From Candidatus Adamsella avium (lineage in GTDB: Bacteria > Cyanobacteriota > Vampirovibrionia > Gastranaerophilales > CAJFVJ01): a stretch of DNA of 64,000 nucleotides. Position numbers and translations under genes: made by a program. A model generated the notes under the pieces. The model did no database searches. It saw nothing but the letters and a program-made list of their open reading frames with translations, and was not told where the DNA came from. Shown here piece after piece: positions 27,476-35,833 of this stretch (position 1 is its first letter; each line of letters starts with the position of its first letter). The stretch covers positions 1-64,000 of the forward strand of contig CAJFVJ010000002.1 of the NCBI GenBank assembly GCA_904420445.1, written 5' to 3'.

Positions 27476-27640
27476 AATTTTCTATCCTCATTTTTTTGAA
27501 CAGCAAGATATTAGCATGTTCTTTTGAGAGGGATGTATTCCTCAGGCGGGCAGTTCTTGATGTCTTGTTTGATTAAGTCGTTTAAATGTTTTGTAATAAA
27601 TTATTTACTAAGTTTTTGTATATAGTAAAATAAACTTAAT
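27476..27640. other. Gene-free stretch before the riboswitch-like leader
   Basis: The full gap 27476-27823 has no gene. In its first part I see only AT-rich sequence and a possible promoter for the rightward unit: TTTACT (27604-27609) and TAAAAT (27626-27631) with a 16-base spacer, or TATAGT at 27621. The second part holds the structured leader described separately. Confidence 0.4.
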
Positions 27641-27644
27641 TTCA

Positions 27645-27725
27645 AAGAAGAAATGCTGGTGAAAATCCTCAACTAAGCCGTAGCCGTTAAAGTCGGAATA
27701 TTTTTTGGAAGAAGGCAGCAGACCT
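27645..27725 (+). promoter_or_regulatory. Cobalamin-riboswitch-like leader
   Basis: Positions 27657-27668 read TGGTGAAAATCC, which matches the conserved GGTGAAAATCC box of cobalamin riboswitches. It is followed at the right distance by AAGCCGTAGCCGTTA and AGTCGGAATA, like the canonical CGC...CTGT and AGTC-GGAA blocks. TGCTG (27654-27658) can pair with CAGCA (27716-27720), closing the domain. A hairpin and T-rich run follow before the gene at 27824, fitting transcriptional control. The upstream GGGAA block is weak (AGAAGAAA), so this may be a variant class or chance likeness. Confidence 0.45.
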
Positions 27726-27735
27726 TTTTGTTAGT

Positions 27736-27780
27736 ACTTCGTGATTTTAGGGAACACAAAGTTTTTTAGTTTTTTTATTT
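27736..27780 (+). terminator. Possible attenuator hairpin in leader
   Basis: CTTCGTG (27737-27743) and CACAAAG (27755-27761) form a stem with one mismatch, followed by T6-AG-T7-A-T5. It lies between the riboswitch-like domain and the gene at 27824, where an expression platform is expected. Confidence 0.4.
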
Positions 27781-27823
27781 TTCACGATATCACTGGCAGG
27801 AGTGTTAAAAACAGGGGTAAAAG

Positions 27824-28531
27824 ATGGTATCTCCTCTAAGTACTCAGAGCGGAACATGCCCGCATGGAATGGCACCGGGGGCCTGCCCGATTTGTTCCGG
27901 GAAAGCAGGCGGAGGCGGCGGAAGTTCTCTGAATACTCCTCGTGTTGCAGGAGAAATGAGCTGGAATCAGTGTTATTATGAAGGTATGTTGATGAAACGT
28001 GCTGCCGAATCAGCACAGGAGGCAGCTCTGCAAAGCCAGCAAACGGCATTCTTAAATGCAGTGGCGCATAATAAGATGCTTCAGCCTGTTTTAACTCTGG
28101 CGGTGAAAATAAGCCAGATTACACAAAATATACAGGAACTTTTGAGCAAGCCGATATCTGCTGTTTTGAAGGATGGTGCGCAGGCTGTTATGAACTTTGC
28201 CCGCAATGTGATGTCTTTTGTCGTGAACAATCCTGTATCAAATATGCTGGCGAGTGCTTTTGAAGGTATAAAGAGTCAATTTATTAATATTACGGATAAA
28301 CTGGCGGCGATTTACGGAGATTTGAAAAATGCGCTGTCTTCGGTCTTTGAAAAAGGCATAGACCGTGTGAAGAAAAAATTATCAAGCATATTCTCCTTCC
28401 TGAAACTGGAAGTTGAAGAAGAAACGGATGACGAGGAGTTGAAGAAGATATTTAATCTGAAAACGCTTACTCAGAAACTAAAGCTGATAATAAAACAAGA
28501 GAAAGAACAAGAAGACGATGATAAATCCTAG
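27824..28531 (+). CDS. Hypothetical protein with CPHG-CPIC zinc-type motif
   Basis: 235 residues. Near the N terminus is CPHGMAPGACPICSG (residues 12-26): two Cys-Pro knuckles and a histidine that could bind one metal ion. A Gly-rich linker (GGGGG) follows, then long amphipathic helices to the end, including IKSQFINITDKLAAIYGDLK and a Lys/Glu-rich tail. No signal peptide. I recall the CPHG...CPIC word from other uncharacterised proteins of this lineage, but cannot check. It is the first gene after the riboswitch-like leader and overlaps the next by 14 bases. Confidence 0.75.
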   Translation: MVSPLSTQSGTCPHGMAPGACPICSGKAGGGGGSSLNTPRVAGEMSWNQCYYEGMLMKRAAESAQEAALQSQQTAFLNAVAHNKMLQPVLTLAVKISQITQNIQELLSKPISAVLKDGAQAVMNFARNVMSFVVNNPVSNMLASAFEGIKSQFINITDKLAAIYGDLKNALSSVFEKGIDRVKKKLSSIFSFLKLEVEEETDDEELKKIFNLKTLTQKLKLIIKQEKEQEDDDKS

Positions 28532-30143
28532 AAATCCGTTTAATGACATTGAAACAAAACGCCAGCTGAGAAATAATACATCAACCCAGCGCAAAAATAT
28601 GATAGATACCAAACAGGGTGTGATTATCAACACTATACCGAGGGAAGAATCTTCCGGGATGGCTGATTTGAGAAGTGATTATGTTATCCCCGAGCATGCC
28701 GAGCTTCCTCAGGATTTGTTTGTGCCAACCTCATCAAAAGATGATAATAAGAAGAAAAATTCAAAAAATCCTCTTCTGTATCTTGCAGGTGCAACGCTTC
28801 TTTTGACCGGTGGTGTCGCAGGAGTTGCAAAACTCGGGAGCAAAATAGCCCGGTCAAAATTGAAAATCCCTCAGCTTAAGACACTTGATGATTTGAAAGA
28901 CTTGACTGAGAATGCAGCACTTCGCCGCAGTTTCAAAAATTTTGTCAACAACAACAATGAGAAGCTTCCTGATATCGGAAGAAATATGAACCTGAATAAG
29001 GAAGAGTTTTTTGTATCTTATATGCTAATCAGAAATCCTGAGATAAAGACTGTTATGGCAACGGCTGCTTTTGCCGCTTTTTCGATAACAGGGTTTGTTC
29101 TGAAAAATTTTGTTGACGGGGCAAAATCAATCTGGGTCAAGAAGAAAGAACTCGATGCCGAGAAAAATCTTCAGGAAAATCTTATTGATGTTGAAACACG
29201 TGTGTTCAAAGGTAAGAACGAAATTATCAGAAACATGCTTTCTACCACAGCTCTTGAGCTGCAGAGAATTGAATCGAACAAAAAATATGACAGGAGCAAG
29301 AAAACATTCAGCGGATTTTTGAGAGGCACTCCAACTTTCGGGCATGGGGAAGATGCAAAGAAGGAAACGCAAACAATTCAAGAAAAAACGAAGGCTGAGG
29401 AGAAAAAACAAAATAAGCTCTATCCTCTCATAGGACTCGGGACGGTTGCTGCTTCCGTGTTATTTGCTGCATCGGCGTATAAGAATATCAAAAAAGTAGA
29501 TAAGCTGCTCGGGAAAACGCATGATGAGCTTTTGAAGAGTGTGCAGGGGCTTTTAGACAATGCGCCTGAGGGTGAGCTTTCAAAATATAAAGATAATGTC
29601 GTTGATATAGTAACTTCATTTAACTTCAAGGCTGATTATGCTGATAAAATGCTAAAAAAAGTCGGATGTGACGATGATGTCAGAAACAACGTTGTGAGCA
29701 GGCTAAGGCAGTCGAATAATAAGTTTGCAATGACACCTTATGAACTTGGCGGTCTGGCAGGAAACTGGCAGTTCTATTCTTATAACGATGATGCAAGAGG
29801 ACATTTTTACAACTGGATGATGAATTTAGGTTCCAAGCCTCTTGGTATTTTATCTGTTGTTCTTACAGCCGTTTCAGGCATCGGGTATGTCGGGAAACAG
29901 GGCATCGAAGCAATTCGAGATGCAGAGGTGAAGAAGGCAAACACTGATTCTGAACTCGAACTACAAAAGAGTTTGATAAATACCGAGTTAAAGAATTTTT
30001 ACAGCAAAAAAATGAGTTATATTGAGCCTTTGATGGATGAGATAAGGAAAAAATATCCTGATATCAGCGATGAAGAGCTGAGGAAGATGGCTGATAATGT
30101 TTTATCTGAAATCAAAAACGGTCCTCCGTTTGTTTATGCATAA
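28518..30143 (+). CDS. Hypothetical membrane protein, second gene of unknown operon
   Basis: 541 residues. A polar N terminus (~1-85) precedes a hydrophobic segment (LYLAGATLLLTGGVAGVAKL, ~89-108); others lie near 180-200 (TAAFAAFSITGFVLKNFV), 295-315 (LIGLGTVAASVLFAAS) and 440-460 (PLGILSVVLTAVSGIG), with long charged helices between. No catalytic motif is seen. The plan resembles the 543-residue protein at 15340-16971. It overlaps the first gene by 14 bases and is followed six bases later by the third, so all three are one operon. Confidence 0.75.
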   Translation: MINPRNPFNDIETKRQLRNNTSTQRKNMIDTKQGVIINTIPREESSGMADLRSDYVIPEHAELPQDLFVPTSSKDDNKKKNSKNPLLYLAGATLLLTGGVAGVAKLGSKIARSKLKIPQLKTLDDLKDLTENAALRRSFKNFVNNNNEKLPDIGRNMNLNKEEFFVSYMLIRNPEIKTVMATAAFAAFSITGFVLKNFVDGAKSIWVKKKELDAEKNLQENLIDVETRVFKGKNEIIRNMLSTTALELQRIESNKKYDRSKKTFSGFLRGTPTFGHGEDAKKETQTIQEKTKAEEKKQNKLYPLIGLGTVAASVLFAASAYKNIKKVDKLLGKTHDELLKSVQGLLDNAPEGELSKYKDNVVDIVTSFNFKADYADKMLKKVGCDDDVRNNVVSRLRQSNNKFAMTPYELGGLAGNWQFYSYNDDARGHFYNWMMNLGSKPLGILSVVLTAVSGIGYVGKQGIEAIRDAEVKKANTDSELELQKSLINTELKNFYSKKMSYIEPLMDEIRKKYPDISDEELRKMADNVLSEIKNGPPFVYA

Positions 30144-30152
30144 GGAGGAATG

Positions 30153-30704
30153 ATGGATATTTCAAGAATTGTTGCGATGAGAGGCGGATATGTTGCAGGA
30201 ACTGTCATACCGCCAAAAGTTAAAAGGATAAATTTTCTTGTAAACAATCTCGGAAAAAATGTTGATATGGCAACTCCTCAGAGGAATTATGCCGTTTTTA
30301 ATATGCCTCTTGTTAACGAGCTTGTTGCTTACAGAGAGGAAGCAGTGCCTGTGATAGAAAAGAAACTTGCAGAAGCTTATGATGAAAAGACAATATCTGA
30401 AGGGCTTTATGTCTATGATAGGATGCTTGATGCAGGCGTGAAGGGGATAGATAAAACTTACGGCACTATCTCAAGGTTCAACTCTTCTCAATCTCCGACC
30501 GTTCAGGTTCTGTTATCGGGGATTTATCGTAAAACACAGGTTCCTGATGCTTTTGGACCTCTTTGCAGAATGCTTGTCCAAACTTCTCAAAGACCGGTTC
30601 CCCCTGTTTTTGACCCGAGCGAGGAGATAGGAGGTGCTATTTTGGAATATATAAGAAACTACTCTTCTCAAAGTTTATACGGACAAAAACAGAGTGTCAG
30701 CTGA
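30153..30704 (+). CDS. Hypothetical helical protein, third gene of unknown operon
   Basis: 183 residues. Two adjacent ATGs exist (30150, 30153); the second is four bases from AGGAGG and is preferred. The sequence has helical pairs such as LVNELVAYREEAVPVIEKKLAEAYDE and LYVYDRMLDAGVKGIDK that resemble HEAT-type repeats, with no signal peptide and no catalytic motif. It probably acts with the two preceding proteins. Its last eight bases overlap the convergent acetyltransferase gene. Confidence 0.7.
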   Translation: MDISRIVAMRGGYVAGTVIPPKVKRINFLVNNLGKNVDMATPQRNYAVFNMPLVNELVAYREEAVPVIEKKLAEAYDEKTISEGLYVYDRMLDAGVKGIDKTYGTISRFNSSQSPTVQVLLSGIYRKTQVPDAFGPLCRMLVQTSQRPVPPVFDPSEEIGGAILEYIRNYSSQSLYGQKQSVS

Positions 30705-31281
30705 TTTTTGCGAATATTTCTTCCGTGTTTTCAATATCTGAGTGCAAAAAAGAAAAAGTATGTCTGATTGCCGTCATTATATCTTTTTTTGAAGGGAAAT
30801 AAGCTTCATCAAAAGGCATGAAATATAAATCCATCGGAAGCCCCCCTGTTTTGTTCGGGTAGATGTAGTCAACATTGAGCTTTCTTGCGCCGAGGCGGGT
30901 ATAGAATTTTATGCGCCGCAGGGTGTTTATATCATCAGGATTTGGCTTTTCGACTTCGAGATAACATCCTTTCAGCTCATTGAAGGTGTTTTTTGCAATG
31001 TGAAAAATTTCTGATCCGTAACCGCAGCCGTGATATTCTTTGAGTATGGCAACATAGTCAATCCAGATTGTCTTTGAAAGTTTATCTTCAAGAAAAATCA
31101 AATATCCTGTCAGTTTTGAGTTATCGTCGAGGACAAATAGTCTGTAATCAGGCGTGTTCAACAATTTTTTGAAAGTTTCGAAATCTTTGAGTTCTTCTGG
31201 AGGAAATTGCTTTTGCATATCATCAAAGATTATCTCGGAGTTTTTTGCTTCTTTTAGTATCAGATTATGTTCGTTGTTCAT
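30697..31281 (-). CDS. GNAT-family N-acetyltransferase
   Basis: 194 residues. The acetyl-CoA loop is in VAILKEYHGCGYGSEIFHIAK (residues ~77-97, with G-C-G-Y-G). Central strands KLTGYLIFLED and CYLEVEKP fit the fold. The C-terminal ~40 residues (MTAIRHTFSFLHSDIE) form an extra helix. The substrate is unknown. No close GNAT neighbour shares its C terminus. It is convergent with the unknown operon. Confidence 0.8.
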   Translation of the reverse strand: MNNEHNLILKEAKNSEIIFDDMQKQFPPEELKDFETFKKLLNTPDYRLFVLDDNSKLTGYLIFLEDKLSKTIWIDYVAILKEYHGCGYGSEIFHIAKNTFNELKGCYLEVEKPNPDDINTLRRIKFYTRLGARKLNVDYIYPNKTGGLPMDLYFMPFDEAYFPSKKDIMTAIRHTFSFLHSDIENTEEIFAKIS

Positions 31282-31304
31282 AACAGAGATTATACCAAAA
31301 GAGA

Positions 31305-31329
31305 AAAAGCTGTCAAAAAGACAGCTTTT
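31305..31329 (-). terminator. Hairpin between GNAT and Hsp20-like genes
   Basis: Ten-base perfect stem (31305-31314 with 31320-31329), five-base loop. On the minus strand it is followed by TTTTTCTCTTTT and lies 18 bases after the Hsp20-like gene's stop, so it is that gene's terminator. Confidence 0.82.
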
Positions 31330-31346
31330 GAGTGTGTTTATTGTTA

Positions 31347-31898
31347 TTAATCTTCAAATGGAAGAATAATTATATATTTATGTCCTTTTCTTTCCTTTTT
31401 GACTTTTGATACATCTATTGTTTCAGGAAGAATAAAACTTTGGGCAAAAGAAAATTCGCTTTCATTATTTTTGTCTACTTTGCTGCTTTGTCCTGATATA
31501 TTGACTCTGTTTGGTTTTATGTCAACTTTGATGTTTTTTTCGTTATTGTCAAAAGGTTTGAGATTGATGCAGATTTTATATCCTTCGTTATCTTTGAGCG
31601 GTTTAATTTTGACGGGATTTTTTGCCATCAGCTCTTTATCCATTATAAGCGCATCACGTTCAAATCTGTTGAAGTCTTCGTATAATTTTCTTTGTGCCAT
31701 GAAATCTCTGTTTGGTCGTTCAAATCTTGCGAGCGGATAACCATGTGTGTGTCTTGCCTGATCTACGATGTAGTATGTAGCGAGATAAGCACCAAGGAAA
31801 GCTGCAAAGCTGATGAGAAGAACTTTTACCCAGCCAAGTACATGATGCAGTTCATGGTGTTCTCTGTCATAGTCGTGTCTGTTGTTATTTTCGTCCAT
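31347..31898 (-). CDS. Membrane-anchored Hsp20/alpha-crystallin-like protein
   Basis: 183 residues from the ATG at 31898, which has AAAGGAGG seven bases upstream; a GTG further up is unlikely. A His-rich N terminus (HDYDREHHELHH) precedes one membrane helix (~residues 25-45, VLLISFAAFLGAYLATYY). The C-terminal ~85 residues (YKICINLKPF ... RVNISGQ ... SFAQSFILPETIDVSKVKKE ... YIIILPF) match the beta-sandwich of small heat-shock proteins. Soluble Hsp20s lack such an anchor, so this may protect periplasmic or membrane proteins; the terminal I-x-I motif is replaced by IIILPFED. Confidence 0.75.
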   Translation of the reverse strand: MDENNNRHDYDREHHELHHVLGWVKVLLISFAAFLGAYLATYYIVDQARHTHGYPLARFERPNRDFMAQRKLYEDFNRFERDALIMDKELMAKNPVKIKPLKDNEGYKICINLKPFDNNEKNIKVDIKPNRVNISGQSSKVDKNNESEFSFAQSFILPETIDVSKVKKERKGHKYIIILPFED

Positions 31899-31990
31899 AA
31901 TAACCTCCTTTGTTTTCGGCACTTTTGATTTTAAAGAAGTGTTTCCTCTTTTACAATTAGTAAGGTGATTGTCAGGACGGGTAATAAAAA

Positions 31991-32425
31991 TTATTTCAGC
32001 TTTTTCTTGAATCCGCTGTTTGCTCCTTTAGGGAATCCTATTTTGGGATAAAAAGAGAGTGCGTCTTCTCTGTCTGATTCAGTGACGAGGATTATTTGTC
32101 TGCATTCTTTTTCTTTGGCAAATCTTTCGATTTCAGCCATAAGTGCTTTGCCTATGCCTTTTCTCTGTGCTTCTTTGGCAACAACAAGATTTTCTACAAC
32201 AAGAAAAGGTTTGCAGGGTCCGTATAATTCCTGGCAGACTATGCCCATAACAGAGCCTATGAGTTTGTTATCTTCTTCTGCACTCAGGAGAAGATAGTCT
32301 TCATGGTTGTTTATTTCGTCGAATTTTTCTTTCATTTTTTCTATGTCTGATTTTTCATTCCAGTATAATCTGTAGAGAATTTCGAGTTGCGGAATGTCAT
32401 CTTTTATCATTTTTCTGATTTTCAT
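31991..32425 (-). CDS. GNAT-family N-acetyltransferase
   Basis: 144 residues, a minimal GNAT domain. The acetyl-CoA loop is in LVVAKEAQRKGIGKALMAEIERFA (Q/R-x2-G-x-G), preceded by FLVVENLVV and followed by IILVTESDREDALSFYPKIGF. It resembles the aminoglycoside/RimI-like branch but has no diagnostic substrate residue. No operon partner. A role in small-molecule or protein acetylation cannot be decided. Confidence 0.85.
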   Translation of the reverse strand: MKIRKMIKDDIPQLEILYRLYWNEKSDIEKMKEKFDEINNHEDYLLLSAEEDNKLIGSVMGIVCQELYGPCKPFLVVENLVVAKEAQRKGIGKALMAEIERFAKEKECRQIILVTESDREDALSFYPKIGFPKGANSGFKKKLK

Positions 32426-32523
32426 TGTGTCTCCAGATTGTTTGCGTCTGTAAAATTCTATGCTAAGAATACTACATCCATGATAAAATTTAAAATATTA
32501 TCATATAGCAGGTATGGGAAGTT

Positions 32524-33282
32524 ATGATTACGGAAGAAAAAAAAGATATTTCTCTCATAAAAGAGTATAAGATAAAGAGTTATGAAGTTACCCAGAACAA
32601 TGAGTTGAAGCCTTTTGCACTTTTGCATTATTTTGAGGATGTTGCTTATTTGAATGCTGAGAGCTACGGATTCGGGCACAGTGTTACATCAGCAAAAAAT
32701 TTGTACTGGTTTGTTGTGAAATATCATCTGAAGTTTGAAGAGCTTCCGCAGGCTTGGGAGAAAATAAAAATCAAAACCTGGCCGAGGAAAAACGGCGGTA
32801 TCCAGTGTTTGCGTGATTTTGAGATTTATTCTGAAGACGGAAGAAAAACAGGTGTTGCAAGCAGTGCCTGGGTGCTTGTCAGTGTTGACTCAAAACGTCC
32901 TGTTAACCCCTTCAAAACTCTTGAGTTTCCGAATCTTCCTGAAGAGAAGGCTCTTGAAACGTCTTTTGAAAAAATTCCTCCCGTTTTGAAAGTTGATTAT
33001 GAAAAAACTTTTGAGATAAGGTTTGATGACCTCGATATCAACAGGCATGTGAACAATGCGAATTATATAGCATGGGCGACAGAGACTCTGCCTTATGATT
33101 TCAGAGTAGAGAATTCTTTAGCAGAGGTAGAAATTCAGTATAAAAAAGAGTGCACCTACGGGATGGTTGTTCTCTCTCAGGTTGAGTATGATGAAGAGAA
33201 AAATATTACCCTTCATTCTTTGAAAAATGCCGCGAGCCTCGAAAATCTATGTGATATAAGAATCCGCTGGAAGAAGGTTTGA
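32524..33282 (+). CDS. Acyl-ACP thioesterase (FatA/FatB-like)
   Basis: 252 residues with two hot-dog domains. It releases fatty acids from acyl-ACP. The N-terminal domain has YEVTQNNELKPFALLHYFEDVA; the C-terminal domain carries DLDINRHVNNANYIAW, the Asn/His pair of the FatA family. No transit or signal peptide. Bacterial members adjust membrane fatty acids or feed acid release. It ends three bases before the convergent hypothetical gene. Confidence 0.88.
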   Translation: MITEEKKDISLIKEYKIKSYEVTQNNELKPFALLHYFEDVAYLNAESYGFGHSVTSAKNLYWFVVKYHLKFEELPQAWEKIKIKTWPRKNGGIQCLRDFEIYSEDGRKTGVASSAWVLVSVDSKRPVNPFKTLEFPNLPEEKALETSFEKIPPVLKVDYEKTFEIRFDDLDINRHVNNANYIAWATETLPYDFRVENSLAEVEIQYKKECTYGMVVLSQVEYDEEKNITLHSLKNAASLENLCDIRIRWKKV

Positions 33283-33285
33283 TTT

Positions 33286-34272
33286 TTATTTTTCATCCTG
33301 CAATATCAATCTTTTGCCTGCTTCATCTATGATATCAAAAGAGTATAAGAGTACGTTATTATATTTCGGAGATTTTGTTTTGTCTTTTTTTCTGAAATCT
33401 TTTGAGTTTGTTTTGGCTGCTGTTTGCAGGTCTTTTGTGTATTCATATTTCAGGAGATATATTCCGCTAAGTTTATCGGAGGCTTTTTTGAGAAGTTTTC
33501 TTTCTTCTTCTGGGATTTTGTCATCAGCGTTGAGTTTTGCATAATTTTGGCTCGCTTTTAGACAGCTTTGTTCTGCTTTTTGGGCAGTTTTTAGAGCTTC
33601 TGTCAGATTATTTTTATCAAGGAGTTTTTCTGTTTTATCGCTATATTCCAAACATTCATTTCTTATTTCATATATTTTTTTTACGAACATTGTGTAACTC
33701 TCGAAGGGTGTTTGAGGAATATAATTTTTATCACAAGGTTCTTTTAAAAGATTGATATATATTTGTATGAATTGAGTATCTACCCCGTTGTCATTTAATT
33801 TTTTATATCTTGAATAATTTACTAATAACACGGGTATTGATACTATAGGGTTGAAGTTCGATTCCATCATTTTTTTTGTATCTTTTGTGGTCAGATACAT
33901 GGTTTTTCGCAATTTTTTTTGATATTCAATCTCTTTTTTTATAATTTTTCTGTCTTCTTTAGAAAGGCTTTTGGGTATTTCAAGATTTTTATAATTTTGA
34001 TAAGCTTCAAAACAACTTTTTTCTGCTTCTGAAGGGAAAGGAATGCTTTCTTTATGTTTTTGGTGATCAAGATAGTCTATGGTTTTTTTAAAATCCTTAT
34101 CACATTGCTCGGAAATATCAAAGAATTTTATTCTAAAAGCAACCATATCCCTGAGCCGGTCTTGATATGGATAAGTCTTTTCTCTGCTGTTCATAGAAAA
34201 CAGCAGAGAAAAAATAATCACTAAAACCACCATGGAGATAACAACAGGCAGAATTATTCTTTTTTTGAACAA
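33286..34272 (-). CDS. Hypothetical membrane-anchored coiled-coil protein
   Basis: 328 residues. One N-terminal membrane helix (~5-27, IILPVVISMVVLVIIFSLLF) is followed by a mostly charged helical domain outside the membrane, with two similar halves: each has Cys-x-K/L-A-S/Y-QNY motifs (KSCFEAYQNYKNL, QSCLKASQNYAKL) followed by an acidic SKEDRK/PEEERK turn. This suggests an internal duplication. No enzymatic motif. Its Lys/Gln richness is common in the window. It lies 18 bases from the second iron alcohol dehydrogenase and may share its transcript. Confidence 0.6.
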   Translation of the reverse strand: MFKKRIILPVVISMVVLVIIFSLLFSMNSREKTYPYQDRLRDMVAFRIKFFDISEQCDKDFKKTIDYLDHQKHKESIPFPSEAEKSCFEAYQNYKNLEIPKSLSKEDRKIIKKEIEYQKKLRKTMYLTTKDTKKMMESNFNPIVSIPVLLVNYSRYKKLNDNGVDTQFIQIYINLLKEPCDKNYIPQTPFESYTMFVKKIYEIRNECLEYSDKTEKLLDKNNLTEALKTAQKAEQSCLKASQNYAKLNADDKIPEEERKLLKKASDKLSGIYLLKYEYTKDLQTAAKTNSKDFRKKDKTKSPKYNNVLLYSFDIIDEAGKRLILQDEK

Positions 34273-34290
34273 TATAATTATCTCCTATGT

Positions 34291-35445
34291 TTAGCAAGCT
34301 TTTATGATTTCATAAGCTGTTTGAGCATCGATGTTGCCGTGTTCTCCGAATTTGCAGCCCCTTTTTTCAAAACGTTCTTTGATTTTTTGAGCAGCTTCTT
34401 CGGGGTTGATGCCGTAGTCAGAGAGTTTTGTTTTCATACCGATTGAATTGAAAAATTCTTCTGTTTTCAAAATAGCAAGCTCGGCAGCTTTGAAGTCATC
34501 AGAGTCTTTGACATGGTAGACATCTCTTGCGAGGTCTGCGAGTTTTTCAAATTTTGAAGCTTTTTGATTTCTCCATAATCTCGGTAAAACTATTGCAAGC
34601 GACTGACCGTGGTCTATACCGTAGAAGGCTGTAAGTTCATGTCCTATCATATGAGTTGCCCAGTCCTGAGTACAGCCTAGCGAGAACCAGTAATTCAAAC
34701 CGCAGGTAGCACACCAGAATATGTTCGCACGTGCGTCATAATCCTGAGGATTTTTCAGCACTTTGGGTGCTTCCTGAACGAGGGTTTTGATTATGCCGAT
34801 AGCCCAGTAACTTTGCAGCGGAGTATTTTCTTCGATTGTAGCGAATTGTTCCATTACGTGTACATAGGTGTCGACAATACCGTTGATTGTTTGTTTTTCA
34901 GGCAGGCTGTATGTTACCTGCGGGTCAATGATTGAAAATTGAGGATAAACTTTTTCGCTGCAGAAGGAAAGTTTTTCATTTGTTGCATTTTTTGAAACAA
35001 CAGAATTACCGTTCATCTCTGAGCCTGTAGCGGGGAGTGTAATTATATCTCCGATAGGAAGTGCATCTTTGACTTCGGCACCTTTTTCGAGAATATCCCA
35101 CGGGTCTTCGCCTTCGTATTTTGATGCTGCTGCGATGAATTTTGTTCCATCGAGAGTAGAACCCCCGCCTACAGCAAGGAGAAAGTCGATGTTTTCTTTT
35201 TTTATCAATTCAACTGCCTGCATACAGGTTTCGTATCTCGGGTTTGGTTCAATCCCGCCAAATTCAAATGTTGTGTGATTTTTGAGAGCTTCTTTGACCT
35301 GATTGTAGACTCCGTTTCTTTTGATAGAGCCTCCGCCGTAGATGATGAGAATTTTTTTGTCTTTTGATATCAGGTGTTCGAGTTGTTTTATGGTATCTTT
35401 ACCGAAGATTACTCTTGTCGGGCAATAAAATTCAAAGTTATTCAT
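34291..35445 (-). CDS. Iron-containing alcohol dehydrogenase (second, YqhD/Bdh-like)
   Basis: 384 residues from the ATG at 35445, preceded by AGGGAG; a GTG one codon earlier is the alternative. The nucleotide motif is AVGGGSTLDGTKFIA, preceded by GGGSIKRNGVYNQV, and iron ligands fall in GIVDTYVHVMEQF (Asp, His), THMIGHELTAFYGIDHGQSLAIVLP (His, His). The GGGSIKRNG word and NPR-YET region place it with YqhD and butanol dehydrogenases, usually NADPH-dependent. It probably reduces aldehydes, for fermentation or detoxification. Confidence 0.9.
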   Translation of the reverse strand: MNNFEFYCPTRVIFGKDTIKQLEHLISKDKKILIIYGGGSIKRNGVYNQVKEALKNHTTFEFGGIEPNPRYETCMQAVELIKKENIDFLLAVGGGSTLDGTKFIAAASKYEGEDPWDILEKGAEVKDALPIGDIITLPATGSEMNGNSVVSKNATNEKLSFCSEKVYPQFSIIDPQVTYSLPEKQTINGIVDTYVHVMEQFATIEENTPLQSYWAIGIIKTLVQEAPKVLKNPQDYDARANIFWCATCGLNYWFSLGCTQDWATHMIGHELTAFYGIDHGQSLAIVLPRLWRNQKASKFEKLADLARDVYHVKDSDDFKAAELAILKTEEFFNSIGMKTKLSDYGINPEEAAQKIKERFEKRGCKFGEHGNIDAQTAYEIIKAC

Positions 35446-35509
35446 CACAATTCTCCCTAAACTAACACATCATTAGTTTAGCATTTGAGGCGAGAAAATA
35501 GAAATCGGG

Positions 35510-35833
35510 TTAATGACCTATTTTTAGGAGGGTGACCCCGCTGATGATTAAAATTATTCCAAAAAATCTCATCATAGACATTGCATCATGAAAGAATATT
35601 ACGCCGATGAGAAATGTACCGACAGCGCCTATTCCTGTCCAGATAGCATAAGCTGTGCCGATAGGGATGTGTTTTTGCGCCATATACAAAAACACTCCGC
35701 TAAGAGTCATTGCAACTACTGCAAATAAAATCCACAGAACTTTTGCGGATGTAACCTGTGCCAGCTTTAACCCTACGGGCCAGCCAACTTCAAAGATTGC
35801 CGCAAGAAACAAATATAACCAAGACATCATCAT
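35510..35833 (-). CDS. SMR-family exporter, Gdx/SugE-like
   Basis: 107 residues, four membrane helices. SMR proteins work as antiparallel dimers; the essential glutamate is Glu15 or near (FEVGWPVGLK). The words EVGWPVGLK and GTAYAIWTGIGAVG closely resemble the SugE/Gdx branch, which exports guanidinium, rather than EmrE. No guanidine riboswitch is seen upstream. Three consecutive ATGs open the gene and none has a strong Shine-Dalgarno sequence, so the start is uncertain by two codons. Confidence 0.85.
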   Translation of the reverse strand: MMMSWLYLFLAAIFEVGWPVGLKLAQVTSAKVLWILFAVVAMTLSGVFLYMAQKHIPIGTAYAIWTGIGAVGTFLIGVIFFHDAMSMMRFFGIILIISGVTLLKIGH

